Assembly (NCBI GenBank): GCA_041399205.1 | Contig: JAWKTK010000026.1 | Coordinates: forward strand, 62,001-126,000 | Direction: 5' to 3' | Source: JAGQOZ01 sp041399205 | GTDB lineage: Bacteria > Planctomycetota > Planctomycetia > Pirellulales > Pirellulaceae | DNA length: 64,000 nucleotides | In this document: piece by piece, positions 9,584 through 19,798 of the stretch | How the letters are laid out: each line of letters starts with the position of its first letter | Position numbering within the stretch: the stretch's first letter is position 1 | Position numbers and translations under genes: made by a program | Notes under the pieces: model-generated | Seen by the model: the letters and a program-made list of their open reading frames with translations, nothing else | Told to the model about the DNA's origin: nothing | The model's database searches: none

Positions 9584-10453
9584 ATGAAACGAAACGTCAT
9601 CCCTCTGGTGTTGGCCACCATCACGCTGACGCTGATTGCCGGTTTCGGGTTTGCTCAGCGCGACTTTGGTGGACGAGGCCGGCTTGATCGCGATCGGTTT
9701 GGTGGCCGAGGTGGATATGATGGTCGAGGTGGCGTGCCGGACTGGGAGATTGACGACGAGTTCAAGCACGATGTGTTTACGTTCGTGCGGATTAAATATG
9801 ATTCGCACAGTTATCGAGGTCGAGGTGGTGGGTGGCGGACCGATTATCGAGACAGTGATTTGAATTTTTCGCTTCGCCTGCAACAACTGACTTCGCTAAA
9901 AGTCAATCCGGAACCGATCGTTTTGGAATTGACCGATCCACAACTGTTTCAATATCCGTTTATCTACATCATCGAACCAGGTGCGTTGTTTTTTTACGAC
10001 GATGAAGTAGTGGCCTTGCGACGGTACTTGTTGAACGGCGGCTTCTTGATGGTGGATGATTTCTGGGGCGAAGAAGAATACCGCAATTTTGCCGATCAGA
10101 TGCGCAAGGTTTTTCCCAATCGCCAGCCGGAAGAACTGCCGCTGACACACGAAATATTCAATTGCGTCTACAAGCTAGATGAAAAACCGCAGATCCCCGC
10201 CATCAATGTCGCTCGCTGGGGACGCGACTATGGCGTCACTTGGGAAGAACGCTACGATTCGGATACCAGCACGCCATATTACAAAGCGATTAAAGATGAC
10301 AAAGATCGAGTGATGGTGTTGATTTGTCACAATACGGACTTGGGCGACGGCTGGGAACGAGAAGGCGAAAATGAATGGTACTTCCGCGAATTTTCCGTCA
10401 AAAAGGCCTACCCGTTGGGCATTAACATCGTCACGTACGCCATGACGCACTAG
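9584..10453 (+). CDS. DUF4159 domain protein, secreted
   Basis: A 289-residue protein with a signal peptide (residues 1 to about 24, ending GFAQ) and a Gly/Arg/Asp-rich linker with FGGRG-like repeats (about 27-52). A DUF4159 domain follows, with FVRIKYDS, the segment ELTDPQLFQYPFIYIIEPG and the conserved LRRYLLNGGFLMVDDFWG. DUF4159 proteins are common in planctomycetes beside MoxR ATPases and DUF58/VWA proteins; the fold resembles a class-I glutamine-amidotransferase-like domain without a proven activity. MoxR follows 93 bases downstream. Function is unknown beyond this association. Confidence 0.85.
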   Translation: MKRNVIPLVLATITLTLIAGFGFAQRDFGGRGRLDRDRFGGRGGYDGRGGVPDWEIDDEFKHDVFTFVRIKYDSHSYRGRGGGWRTDYRDSDLNFSLRLQQLTSLKVNPEPIVLELTDPQLFQYPFIYIIEPGALFFYDDEVVALRRYLLNGGFLMVDDFWGEEEYRNFADQMRKVFPNRQPEELPLTHEIFNCVYKLDEKPQIPAINVARWGRDYGVTWEERYDSDTSTPYYKAIKDDKDRVMVLICHNTDLGDGWEREGENEWYFREFSVKKAYPLGINIVTYAMTH

Positions 10454-10546
10454 TCGTTAGATATCGGGCTCTGATAGCGATAATTCCGCGTTGCGCGGCG
10501 CTGGCCAACGATTTGTCGAAATATAGAAACTTAAGGAGCAACAACC

Positions 10547-11554
10547 GTGTCACAAGTGGCTGATTCGCTGGTCAATGAAAAAGAGGTGATCGAACTGATT
10601 CGCGCCAGCCGCGCGAAGATCGATTCGGAACTTTCCAAAACCATCGTCGGACAAAAAGATGTCATCGAACAATTGTTGATCAGCTTGTTCGCCGGCGGGC
10701 ATTGCTTGATCACCGGCGCACCGGGCTTGGCCAAGACGCTGCTGGTTCGTTCCATTGCCCAGATCTTTCACCTCAAGTTCCAGCGGATCCAATTCACACC
10801 GGACCTGATGCCCGCCGACATCACCGGCACGGAAATCCTGAAAGAAACGGACGAAGGTAAACGTAGCTTGCAATTCACGCACGGACCTATCTTTGCCAAC
10901 GTCGTCTTAGCGGACGAAATCAATCGAACTCCGCCTAAGACCCAAGCTGCTTTGCTGGAAGCGATGCAGGAACATCAAGTGACATCCAACGGCGTGGCGT
11001 ACAAACTGGACGAACCGTTCTTTGTGTTGGCCACGCAAAATCCGATTGAAATGGAAGGCACCTATCCGCTGCCGGAAGCACAGCTAGATCGCTTTATGTT
11101 TAACGTCATGATTGATTATTTGCCGCAGGACGATGAGCTGGCGGTGATCATGCAAACCACCAGCAAGAAGCCCGATCCGATTGAAGCGTTGTTTACAGGC
11201 GAAGATGTTCTTCGCTTTCACGAAGTCGTTCGATCCGTACCAATCGCCGAAGATGTCGCTCGTTATGCCGTGCGTATCGCCGGTGCCAGTCGTCCTGGTC
11301 AGCCCGATGCACTGGACTTTGTCAACGAATGGGTCAGTTGGGGTGCGGGGCTCCGAGCTGCTCAGACGTTGGTCTTGGGCGGGAAAGCTCGAGCACTGCT
11401 GAACGGTAATTCACACGTCACGTTTGAAGACATCCAAGCGTTGGTGCATCCTACACTGCGGCATCGTATCTTGGTTGGTTACAAGGCGGAAGCGGAAGGC
11501 ATCTCGGTGGAAAACGTGATCGACAAAATCCTACAGCAGGTTTCAACGTCGTAA
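10547..11554 (+). CDS. MoxR-family AAA+ ATPase
   Basis: A 335-residue MoxR-type AAA+ ATPase, a chaperone-like ATPase thought to assemble or activate partner complexes, often with VWA-domain metal-binding partners. Walker A is GAPGLAKT at residues 57-64; Walker B is VVLADEINRTPP, with sensor 1 ATQNPIEMEGTYPLPEAQLD downstream. The start is GTG 10547, chosen because AAGGAG lies 8 bases upstream and the sequence before it has no family similarity. It follows DUF4159 on the same strand. The DUF58 and VWA genes that usually come next are absent; the next gene is on the opposite strand. Confidence 0.92.
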   Translation: MSQVADSLVNEKEVIELIRASRAKIDSELSKTIVGQKDVIEQLLISLFAGGHCLITGAPGLAKTLLVRSIAQIFHLKFQRIQFTPDLMPADITGTEILKETDEGKRSLQFTHGPIFANVVLADEINRTPPKTQAALLEAMQEHQVTSNGVAYKLDEPFFVLATQNPIEMEGTYPLPEAQLDRFMFNVMIDYLPQDDELAVIMQTTSKKPDPIEALFTGEDVLRFHEVVRSVPIAEDVARYAVRIAGASRPGQPDALDFVNEWVSWGAGLRAAQTLVLGGKARALLNGNSHVTFEDIQALVHPTLRHRILVGYKAEAEGISVENVIDKILQQVSTS

Positions 11555-11699
11555 ACAGCTTGAGTAGAAGAAGGTAAGCAAAGCTTGTAGTCCCGCCTTC
11601 AGGCGAAAGAAACACCGGGTATCTTTCGTCTTCGCGCATCGAACAAGCGAAACGCCGTACCATCTGGTTACCGAATGCCGCGTTTCGGAAGACGACTGA

Positions 11700-12107
11700 C
11701 TAATCTTCGTAGTAGTCTGCCAGTTGGTAGTTGGGACGACGACGGCGGCGTCGAGTGGTGCGGCGGCGCTGAGGCCTTCTGGGTTGACCTAAGCCTCGGC
11801 TGCCTGCTTCGTTCAGCACGTAGCCGTCCAGCATGCGGTAAAACAGCAAGATCACAAACGCTCCTGCGGTACCCACCAGCAAGCCCACCAAGGAAACGGG
11901 CGAAACTTTCTGATTCGTGGCCAGCGTGTAAACTCCGCAGCCAATCACCACACCCGTAATCCCCATCAGCAGTGTTGCTACCGCCCCACCCGGGTCTCGA
12001 CCAGGCATGATCGCTTTGGCCGTCAAGCCCACAAAGGTTCCAAAACCGATCCACAGCAAGATATATTCGAACCAAGCTTGAAATTCTGGCGGCAGCAGTT
12101 CATTCAT
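11700..12107 (-). CDS. GlsB/YeaQ/YmgE-like (transglycosylase-associated) membrane protein
   Basis: A 135-residue inner-membrane protein with three hydrophobic helices. GLTAKAIMPGRDPGG is the family signature of transglycosylase-associated/YeaQ proteins, followed by TLLMGITGVVIG. It has a longer tail than usual, a strongly basic Arg/Pro/Gln stretch (about residues 105-125) that could bind nucleic acid or phospholipid head groups. Family members are general-stress membrane proteins of unknown mechanism. It is flanked by MoxR (convergent) and the flavoprotein (divergent, 253 bases). Confidence 0.75.
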   Translation of the reverse strand: MNELLPPEFQAWFEYILLWIGFGTFVGLTAKAIMPGRDPGGAVATLLMGITGVVIGCGVYTLATNQKVSPVSLVGLLVGTAGAFVILLFYRMLDGYVLNEAGSRGLGQPRRPQRRRTTRRRRRRPNYQLADYYED

Positions 12108-12360
12108 GGCAAGACCCTAGGGCGAAATAAAAAGGTCAATCGCAACCGTTCTCCGTCACGAATCAACTATGATCTGATTTGCACGTCGGCCAGCGCGCAA
12201 TATCTTCCTGGTTTCGAAACATATCGACCGACTGGTCAGTAAACTTTAGCTAAGTCGCAAAGTCGCGGCCGAAGCGGCAAGTAGTGCAACGGCCAACCAA
12301 AAAAGACAACAAATACATCACAATCCGCGAACTTCGCCTATTCTGACCTGAAAGCAGCCT

Positions 12361-13620
12361 ATGCCCATCGACGTCGTGATTATTGGAGCGGGTGCGGCCG
12401 GCATCCTGGCAGCGATTCGTTGCGCGCAGCGAGGCTTATCAACGATGCTGCTGGAAAAGAACGCTCGGCCCGGAGTCAAGATTTTGATGTCGGGTGGAAC
12501 ACGTTGCAATGTGACGCATGCCACAGACGTCCAGGGGATTTTGGACGCTTATCATTCGCAAGGGCGTTTTCTGAAAACGGCCCTTTGGAATTTCACTCCG
12601 GATGACATATTGCGGATTTTGCATGATCACGGTTGTCCGACCAAAGTGGAAGAGACCGGTAAGATTTTTCCGGTTAGTGATCGCGCGACCGATGTATTGG
12701 CGGCATTGATGCAAGCGTTGCATTCGACCGGTGCGCAGATTCGCTACGAATCGGCGGTTCGATCCATCGTTCGGCACGAATCTGATTTTGAAATCATGCT
12801 GGATGACGACTCCTTGCGAACTCGGCGAATCATCGTCACAACCGGCGGCAAATCGTATCCAGGTTGCGGCACCACGGGAGACGCCTACGCCTGGGCCACG
12901 TCATTGGGCCACACCATCGTGACACCTCGTCCAGCGCTGGTCCCTCTGACCACCAACATCGATTGGGTGCGAGATCTGACGGGGATTACGTTGCCCGATG
13001 TACGAGTCCACATGGAGTTACCCAAACACCTGCGTCCCAAAACCAAACGACCTCCGTTGGATCATGCACGGGGTTCGTTCTTGTTCACGCATTTTGGTCT
13101 GTCGGGGCCGTCAATCTTGGATGTGAGCGGAGCGTATTCGTTGGCACAGTTAGTGGATGATACGGACGCGGTGGCTTCGTTAGTGTGCGATTTTTGTCCG
13201 GATGTTTCCGGCGACACATTGACGAACCAGTTTCAGCAGGCGATACAAGCGAAAGGTAAACAGGTGGTCACTTCGTTGATTCCTGATCACCTGCCCAGAC
13301 GTTTTGCCGAATCACTCTTGGATCATCTCGGCATCCCACCGGCAACGCGTCTTTCGGAACTTCGCAAAGACGACCGTCTCCGATTGGAACAGGCATTGAA
13401 AGGAGTCCGCATACCTCTGTCTGGAACTCGAGGTTTCAAGAAAGCCGAAGTCACGGCCGGCGGTATTGAACTGAGCGAAGTGGACCCCAAGTCCATGCAG
13501 AGCCGACTGTGTCCCGGCCTCTATTTCGCTGGCGAAGTATTGGACATCGACGGTCCGATTGGCGGCTTTAACTTTCAAGCGGCTTTTAGTACGGCGTGGC
13601 TGGCGGCGGATTCGATCTAG
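12361..13620 (+). CDS. HI0933/YhiN-type FAD-binding flavoprotein
   Basis: A 419-residue NAD(P)/FAD-dependent oxidoreductase of the HI0933 family (also annotated as aminoacetone-oxidase-type flavoprotein). The N-terminal Rossmann motif VVIIGAGAAGILAAIRCAQ (from residue 4) binds FAD. SGGTRCNVTH follows, a conserved family motif, and the C-terminal segments TAGGIELSEVDPKSM and GEVLDIDGPIGGFNFQ close the FAD site. Length is normal. The physiological substrate of the family is not settled. It is monocistronic. Confidence 0.88.
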   Translation: MPIDVVIIGAGAAGILAAIRCAQRGLSTMLLEKNARPGVKILMSGGTRCNVTHATDVQGILDAYHSQGRFLKTALWNFTPDDILRILHDHGCPTKVEETGKIFPVSDRATDVLAALMQALHSTGAQIRYESAVRSIVRHESDFEIMLDDDSLRTRRIIVTTGGKSYPGCGTTGDAYAWATSLGHTIVTPRPALVPLTTNIDWVRDLTGITLPDVRVHMELPKHLRPKTKRPPLDHARGSFLFTHFGLSGPSILDVSGAYSLAQLVDDTDAVASLVCDFCPDVSGDTLTNQFQQAIQAKGKQVVTSLIPDHLPRRFAESLLDHLGIPPATRLSELRKDDRLRLEQALKGVRIPLSGTRGFKKAEVTAGGIELSEVDPKSMQSRLCPGLYFAGEVLDIDGPIGGFNFQAAFSTAWLAADSI

Positions 13621-13817
13621 GCGCATTCTTCGATTCGCCCCTCTTTATTCGAATTGGTCTGAACGGCAATAACGTGAACTAGCAAATGCCACTCGTCGTC
13701 AAACTCAAGGCGCCTGATTTGTATGGAGCGGTGCGGCTGGATGTGCTCAGAGAAGCAGCTGGTCAGACACCTCGCAGCAGATGCTACCCATCATGCGAGC
13801 AAAAAACGCGCGTCCAT

Positions 13818-16800
13818 TTATGGTGTTCCGTTGCGACCGTTTTCGGCCAGGAAGGCTAAGAGATCGGCCAGTTGTTTTGGGGAAAGCTGAGTTTCAAAAC
13901 CATCGGGCATGATGGAAATGTCGCTGCGGTCGATCATCTCAATGCGGCTGCGTTCAATCGTTCGGCGCGAACCGTCTTGCTTGGCCAGCGAGACCAGTTG
14001 AGTCGATTCGGACGTGACGAGTCCCGTGATGCTTTCGCCCGAATCAAGTTGGATGACGACACCCATGTACTTGGGGTCGATGGTTCGGCTGGGATCCAAA
14101 ATCGATTCCATCAACGCCGTCGCCGTGCGATCCGTGACCGACTTCAAATCGGGGCCAACCGGCGGCAAATTATTTTGCGGCAAGTGGCAGACGGCACAAT
14201 GCTGCTGAAACAATTGCTGCCCCGCAGCGACGTCACCGATCATGGATTTGGCAATGCCGTAATCATCGATCACCGCCTGTCGCTGCGGATTAATCTCCGA
14301 CACGCTGGAAAAGAACTTGGTAGCTCGCGCCGCCACGTCCGCATCCGCTGCCTTTTCCAACCGCTGGCGTTGGGACAGGGCCACGGTTCGCCAAGATACG
14401 GTGCCGTTTTCCAACGCCGTCAATAAAGAATGTGTCCACCGCGATTGTTCGATCAGCAGTTCAATCACAAAACCGTAATGCGTTGACGGCAAACTGGCCC
14501 ATTGCGACAAGACAGCTTGATCGAAATCTGACGGCGGCTGGCGGCGAATGCGGTCCGCAACGGCGCCAGTCAATTCCGCATTTTCGCTGGCATCGATCGA
14601 ACGAATCAAATCAACCAAACGGTCCGCAGCGTGCGTTGTGTTTCGATCAAACAATCGAATTGCGGCGATTCGCTGGCGACGTTCGGTCGCTGGACTGAGC
14701 GCCATGCGGTTCGCTTGATCCAAACTGCTTCTGATCGCTTGTGCCAGCGGTGCAACATGTTCATCCTGTTGACAAACCGCTTGCCACGTTGTGGATTGTT
14801 CATCCAAGGATTCCAGCCAAGCGGCCAAAATCTCCATCTGCGTCAAATGCCATTTGCCGTTCTCGTTGACAAGGCTGCCGGCGATCAACTGAGACTGTGT
14901 GGCGGAATCATTGGAGGACAGTTGCAGTAGCGAAGAAATCAGCTGACGGTCCAGGACGACCGACGGTTGCTGGGACAGCTGAGACAAAAATGTCACTTGA
15001 TGAGGTTCGATCGAACTCAGGATTGCCGCTTGGAAGAACGCATCTTGATTGGCAATTTGCGCTAGCTTCCAAAGTGCTGCTCCGGCGTCCGGAGCCGACG
15101 TAGCGCCCAAGGAACAAGCCACCTGCAATTGCACTCGGCGATTTGCATCATTTGCCAGCGAACAAACTTTGGCCAGCACATCGCGAAACGTATCAAATTT
15201 GTTTTCTGCAATTTGGACAGCGTTGCGTCGAACGTCCGGGTGAGCATCATTCAACGCGTGCATCAACGTCGTTTGATCGACTGCCGCCAGATTTTCCAGC
15301 AACCACAACGCTTGCGTGCGAACAGCGGCGGATGATGATCCAGCGACCAGTTGCCGCAGCTTTGGGATGGTTCGTTTGACGTCGTGATGTTCCAGTAGAT
15401 AGCGATGAGCCAGATCGCGAACAATCCCGTTGGAACTTTGCAGCAAATCCAGCATGCCGTCCGTCGAATGCATGTCGAAGGTGACGACAGGATTCTTAGT
15501 TGGGGCAGAATCGCGAACCATCCGATAGATTCGACCAAACCGTTCGCCTTCGCGATACGCCGGCCGCAATTCTTCTTGTCCTTCGGACGGTAGCCACTGT
15601 GGATGTTCAATCATGTAACGATACATGTCCACAATCCACAAAGCACCATCCGGCCCGGTGCGGCTCATCACCGGACGACACCACCGATCAGCCGACGCAA
15701 AAAAATCGGTATCGCCTTCGGACGCGCGTTCGCCATCAAAGCTGGTACCCGATTCGTGGACCCAGTGGTGTTGGACCAAGTTGTGAAACGGTTCGCAAGT
15801 GAACGCGTGCGTCAAGGAATGGTCGCCAGCGAACAAGACGTCATCTCGGTAGATACTGATTCCGCAAGCAGATGTGTAATGTCCTGGATGATCGAAGCCG
15901 TGAAAGCGTTTCTGAGGCGGTTTGGCGGAAAAGACTTTGGGCATTTGCGGCGTGCGCACTTGATGCCGCAAGTCAGTCAAACGCACGAAGGGACTCGACC
16001 GCAAATAGTTTTCAGACAAAACAAAATGCCACAGCGGCAAACTGTTTTGTACACCAAACCAGTTGCCATAGTCGTCGCGAATGCGCCCGTATTGGGAAGG
16101 GCCGGCTTGCGGATCGAGTTCACCGGTCGCGGGACGAATCCGGAAATCTCGGCTGCCCAACGGAATCGATTGTTGCATCCGGTTCGAAAAAATCGACACT
16201 TCTTTACCGAATCCCGCGTAGTGGCCACCGCTGGCACAATACACCCAACCATCCAGGCCCCACCGCAACCCGTTCACTCGCAGTTGTTGATTTGCTTCCA
16301 GAAAGCCGGAATACAGGGATTCCACTTGATCTGCTTTGCCATCGCCATCGGTATCCGCGGCGAACAAAATTTCCGGTGCGGCCGTGATCAACACACCATG
16401 CTTCCAAGCCATCACGCCGTTGGGAAACGATACGTTTTCCAGGAAGACCACCGATTGGTCCAACTGTCCGTCTTGATCTGAATCGGCCAACCAACGAATT
16501 CGCCCGCCTGGTTTTCCTTGGCCGTCCATGCCCAGCGGATAATCAGCCATTTCTGCCACCCATAATTTTCCGTCCGGGCCCCAGTCAATGGCCACAGGGT
16601 CTTGGACCAATGGTTCCGCCGCCACCAATTCAATGCGAAATCCGTCGGGCACCACGATCTGTTGCATGGAAGATTCAGGATCTTGCGGCAGACTGTCCAG
16701 TTCGATACGAGACGTTTCTGGCAGAGGTTTGCCCAGTGCGGCGGCCAGATGGCGTCTCACTTCTAAGTCCGAAAACGCTCGATCATAAACCGCCAGTTCA

Positions 16801-18836
16801 TCGATCTTGCCTTCCAGGTTGGCCGAATTCGCTTGATCTCCGCCAATAATACACTGTGACGATGGTGTGTCATTGCGTTCCAGCCGTACGGTCAGTTCGG
16901 GCCGTTCGGCATCGTCCAACCAGACTTGCAGAAAGTCGCCGTTGCGAACCATGACCAGCTGGTGCCAAGCGTAAGGTTCGATTGAGTTCGCACCAAGCGA
17001 ATCGCCCAATTGCAAGCGTCCGGGCACTTCGGAAGCGTTGCCGGTGATCGACAGCCGCACGTCGTCTCGTTCGAACAACACGGCCGAAGTTTCGCGAAAA
17101 TCATGCGGCGTCATCAGTTGGAAGGCAAAGCGAACCGTATAGCTTTCGCCCGTCTTGAAACCAGAAACCGCCAGCCGACCTCCGGCCAAATGAATCGACC
17201 GGCTGGACCAAATCGAGGACGGAAGGTTATCAGTCACGCCCGGCAAGTGGAATGCGACGAGTCCCTGATATTGCAGCGCAGTGGGCGAATTTTCAACGGC
17301 GTTGGTTGCGACGGGGCCCGTTAGGTCGGCTAATCGCCAATAGCCGACCGGCTTAGAAGCCAGCGTGAATTGGCTGAGCGAATTTGCGGGTTCGGTGTAG
17401 GTTTGCCGAGATTTTTCGGAGACCGTTTCCAGCGATTGCAGCACGGCTTCCACAATTTTGGGTTCCGCTTCCACTTCCAGCCCGGCGGTCCGAGCGGGCC
17501 AGGTGGTGTAGCCGCCCAAGGCGTGTTGTTCTGGCGGCGGAATGTAGCCGCTGGCTCCGTTGGCCAATGAAATGTTCATGGTGTGCGGCAACGGGTTTTG
17601 ATATTTCAGTTTCAAACCGGTGATGGCGTAAACTTCGTTGGGCATCGCCGTGATCGCTCCGTCCCCGATACGGATCGCTTGAACCAAGATCGATTCGGTT
17701 GGATTTTCATGTATGTATTTGGCTTGCAACGCGTAAACTTCGGGCCGGTCTTGCGGTCGGCGGTCGCCCATCAACTGCAATTTGCGTTCGGCCCAAGAGA
17801 GTCGTTCCGGCGAAGGCGTACGACGCCTCAGCGTCAGTTCTTTTTGCTCCATCGCCAGAGTGACCGATGTTTGGCATTCAATCTGATTCCAAAGCGTCGT
17901 TGCTTGTCGAGCCAACTGGTCCACAAACTGTTCAATGTTGTCGAACGGCTTTTGGTCGGCTGGTTTCGAATAGTCGCCCCACCACAAATCGCCGCTGGTC
18001 CCTTGCGACAGAATCGCCACGAAGGGACTCTCCTTGCCGGCGCTTACCAGGGGCGGAATGGATCGAGCGAACCGGCCGAAGTAATCCGCCGAAACGCCCG
18101 GATGCCCACCAAAGTAATGCATGGAAAGATTGGATAGCATCGCCAACGGTTGGCCGTCCAAGGTTTCCACTTTCAATGTAGTCAGCCAAGGATCGATCGG
18201 GCCGGAAGGACCGGTGTAGGCCGGATTCAAGTGACCGGGATGCATCATGGCGTGGACGGTGCGTTCACCAAACGGGTCTTCTTGGAGCTGATCCGATCGA
18301 GTGATCCAGCGGCGGTTCTTGGTGAATTCGTGCGCGTCGATTTTGCCCCAACCAGCTTTGGCGGGCTGCAGATTTTTTTCGGCCGCCACGATGGCGTCGG
18401 CAATTCGGTTGGGAAGAAATTCGGAATAGACCGGATCTTTGCGAGCACCCAGACAATAGTCCATCACGCTGGGCGCGCTGTGCGTGTGCGTAGCGGAAAT
18501 CAACATGCGGTCCGGCGAAATCGACGTGCGATCTGCGGCCAACGATTTGGCCAGATCACAGATATCACGAGGAATCATGCAACTGTCGACCACGACAATC
18601 GCGATGCGGTGCGAACCATCGTCCAGTACTAGGCAGCGAGCAGCCAAAGGATCTTCGATGCGATCGTCAGTGGCTTCTAAGAATCCGCCATTGCGAATCA
18701 CCGGCAATGTCTGCGGAGTCACATCCACCACAGCCGATCCCGCGCGAAACGTGGCGGCTTGGCTCATTGAATTTACGAACAGAATGGCCGCGACCAAGAA
18801 ACCACTACACCAAGAACGCTGCGAACGAATGGTCAT
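13818..18836 (-). CDS. ceramidase-like / LamG / PVC dehydrogenase / CxxCH haem multidomain protein
   Basis: A 1672-residue secreted protein with a signal peptide (to about residue 28). Residues about 30-470 resemble the neutral/alkaline non-lysosomal ceramidase N-terminal hydrolase (motifs SATHTHSAPS, LSNLSMHYFGGHPG). About 500-690 is a LamG/concanavalin-like domain (PVGYWRLADLTGPV). About 725-1140 is the planctomycete 'membrane-bound dehydrogenase' propeller (PDGFRIELVAAEPLVQDPVA; cf. TIGR02604). HEAT-like repeats follow to about 1480, and the C-terminus is the Pirellula-type haem domain (cf. TIGR02603) with CAVCH near residue 1548. It probably acts outside the cytoplasm, coupling hydrolysis or oxidation of a lipid- or sugar-linked substrate to cytochrome electron transfer. 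The domain series is visible; the substrate is inferred only. Confidence 0.88.
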   Translation of the reverse strand: MTIRSQRSWCSGFLVAAILFVNSMSQAATFRAGSAVVDVTPQTLPVIRNGGFLEATDDRIEDPLAARCLVLDDGSHRIAIVVVDSCMIPRDICDLAKSLAADRTSISPDRMLISATHTHSAPSVMDYCLGARKDPVYSEFLPNRIADAIVAAEKNLQPAKAGWGKIDAHEFTKNRRWITRSDQLQEDPFGERTVHAMMHPGHLNPAYTGPSGPIDPWLTTLKVETLDGQPLAMLSNLSMHYFGGHPGVSADYFGRFARSIPPLVSAGKESPFVAILSQGTSGDLWWGDYSKPADQKPFDNIEQFVDQLARQATTLWNQIECQTSVTLAMEQKELTLRRRTPSPERLSWAERKLQLMGDRRPQDRPEVYALQAKYIHENPTESILVQAIRIGDGAITAMPNEVYAITGLKLKYQNPLPHTMNISLANGASGYIPPPEQHALGGYTTWPARTAGLEVEAEPKIVEAVLQSLETVSEKSRQTYTEPANSLSQFTLASKPVGYWRLADLTGPVATNAVENSPTALQYQGLVAFHLPGVTDNLPSSIWSSRSIHLAGGRLAVSGFKTGESYTVRFAFQLMTPHDFRETSAVLFERDDVRLSITGNASEVPGRLQLGDSLGANSIEPYAWHQLVMVRNGDFLQVWLDDAERPELTVRLERNDTPSSQCIIGGDQANSANLEGKIDELAVYDRAFSDLEVRRHLAAALGKPLPETSRIELDSLPQDPESSMQQIVVPDGFRIELVAAEPLVQDPVAIDWGPDGKLWVAEMADYPLGMDGQGKPGGRIRWLADSDQDGQLDQSVVFLENVSFPNGVMAWKHGVLITAAPEILFAADTDGDGKADQVESLYSGFLEANQQLRVNGLRWGLDGWVYCASGGHYAGFGKEVSIFSNRMQQSIPLGSRDFRIRPATGELDPQAGPSQYGRIRDDYGNWFGVQNSLPLWHFVLSENYLRSSPFVRLTDLRHQVRTPQMPKVFSAKPPQKRFHGFDHPGHYTSACGISIYRDDVLFAGDHSLTHAFTCEPFHNLVQHHWVHESGTSFDGERASEGDTDFFASADRWCRPVMSRTGPDGALWIVDMYRYMIEHPQWLPSEGQEELRPAYREGERFGRIYRMVRDSAPTKNPVVTFDMHSTDGMLDLLQSSNGIVRDLAHRYLLEHHDVKRTIPKLRQLVAGSSSAAVRTQALWLLENLAAVDQTTLMHALNDAHPDVRRNAVQIAENKFDTFRDVLAKVCSLANDANRRVQLQVACSLGATSAPDAGAALWKLAQIANQDAFFQAAILSSIEPHQVTFLSQLSQQPSVVLDRQLISSLLQLSSNDSATQSQLIAGSLVNENGKWHLTQMEILAAWLESLDEQSTTWQAVCQQDEHVAPLAQAIRSSLDQANRMALSPATERRQRIAAIRLFDRNTTHAADRLVDLIRSIDASENAELTGAVADRIRRQPPSDFDQAVLSQWASLPSTHYGFVIELLIEQSRWTHSLLTALENGTVSWRTVALSQRQRLEKAADADVAARATKFFSSVSEINPQRQAVIDDYGIAKSMIGDVAAGQQLFQQHCAVCHLPQNNLPPVGPDLKSVTDRTATALMESILDPSRTIDPKYMGVVIQLDSGESITGLVTSESTQLVSLAKQDGSRRTIERSRIEMIDRSDISIMPDGFETQLSPKQLADLLAFLAENGRNGTP

Positions 18837-19021
18837 GATTGAACGCCTTCCACCTTAGACCGCTTGGACGAACTTGACCATCGTTCACTCGATACACCAA
18901 TCGGTAGCGAGTGACACGGAAATTCGAATCAAGCCGGACGTGCCATAGAAAAGCGTATTGTAACCGAATCTGGTTCGCCAAAACATTCGCGGAAACAAAT
19001 CCAGTTGCGCTGCGGTGCACG

Positions 19022-19798
19022 CTATGGCCGTCGCTGATTTAGCAACCATGCGTACAATTTGGGATTCTTGTACGTTTCCGTCCAACTGTCATGTGCCGCT
19101 TCCGGATAGACAGTCAGCTTGACGTCACCACCGGCCAACTGAATGGCATCCACCATGGTCTTGCTCTTGTCCAACGTCACCACGTTATCTTTGGCTCCGT
19201 GAAAGGCCCAAATGGGAATAGTGGAAAGTGCCTGAGCCCAATCTGTTTCGCCACCGCCGCAAATCGGCGCGGCCGCGGCAAACCGCTGCGGATACTTGGC
19301 TGCCAATCGCCAAGTGCCATAACCACCCATGCTCAGCCCCGTAACGTAAATGCGCTGCGGATCAATCTTCATTTGTTCGCAGACGGAATCGAGCAACGCA
19401 TTCAACACGTCGGCTTTCCAGGCGGACGGATACGTACCTTCTGGCGGCACGGGGCATTGCGGCGACACCAAGACGAAGGGAAAGTCTTCTCCTTGGTTGA
19501 CTAATTTGGGTGGCCCATGTTTTTTGAGTACGGCAAAATCACCGTCACCACTTTCGCCCAGCCCATGCAGAAACAACAACAATGGCTGCGGTTGATTCGC
19601 ATCATACGTCTTAGGTGTGGACAACAGGAACGGAGTGCGAATCGGTTGGTTCGAACCGTCCGGCTGGTACGAATGCCAGTTTTCGGTCTGTTTGCCGGGT
19701 TGGATATCAAAATTGTTCATAGGTTCGTTCCCGTAGCAGGCCAAGGCTGAAATGATTGACAGAAAGGCAGTGACAGAGGTGAGAATTCGCATCGACAT
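19022..19798 (-). CDS. secreted alpha/beta-hydrolase (phospholipase/carboxylesterase-like)
   Basis: About 258 residues with a signal peptide (MRILTSVTAFLSIISALAC; the Cys might be a weak lipobox). It has LLLFLHGLGESG (oxyanion loop), the nucleophile elbow GLSMGGYGTW, and late Asp (FHGAKDNVV) and His (PEAAHDSW), giving a complete Ser-Asp-His triad typical of predicted peptidase/esterase proteins such as those paired with polysaccharide breakdown. Two ATGs (19798 and 19792) could start it, neither with a strong ribosome site; the frame is open to 19894. It sits upstream of the ceramidase-like gene on the same strand, 186 bases away. Confidence 0.8.
   Translation of the reverse strand: MSMRILTSVTAFLSIISALACYGNEPMNNFDIQPGKQTENWHSYQPDGSNQPIRTPFLLSTPKTYDANQPQPLLLFLHGLGESGDGDFAVLKKHGPPKLVNQGEDFPFVLVSPQCPVPPEGTYPSAWKADVLNALLDSVCEQMKIDPQRIYVTGLSMGGYGTWRLAAKYPQRFAAAAPICGGGETDWAQALSTIPIWAFHGAKDNVVTLDKSKTMVDAIQLAGGDVKLTVYPEAAHDSWTETYKNPKLYAWLLNQRRP

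Noticed and set aside
15603..16481. A 292-codon plus-strand frame
   Set aside because: It lies antisense within the well-supported 1672-residue gene and has no recognisable domain.
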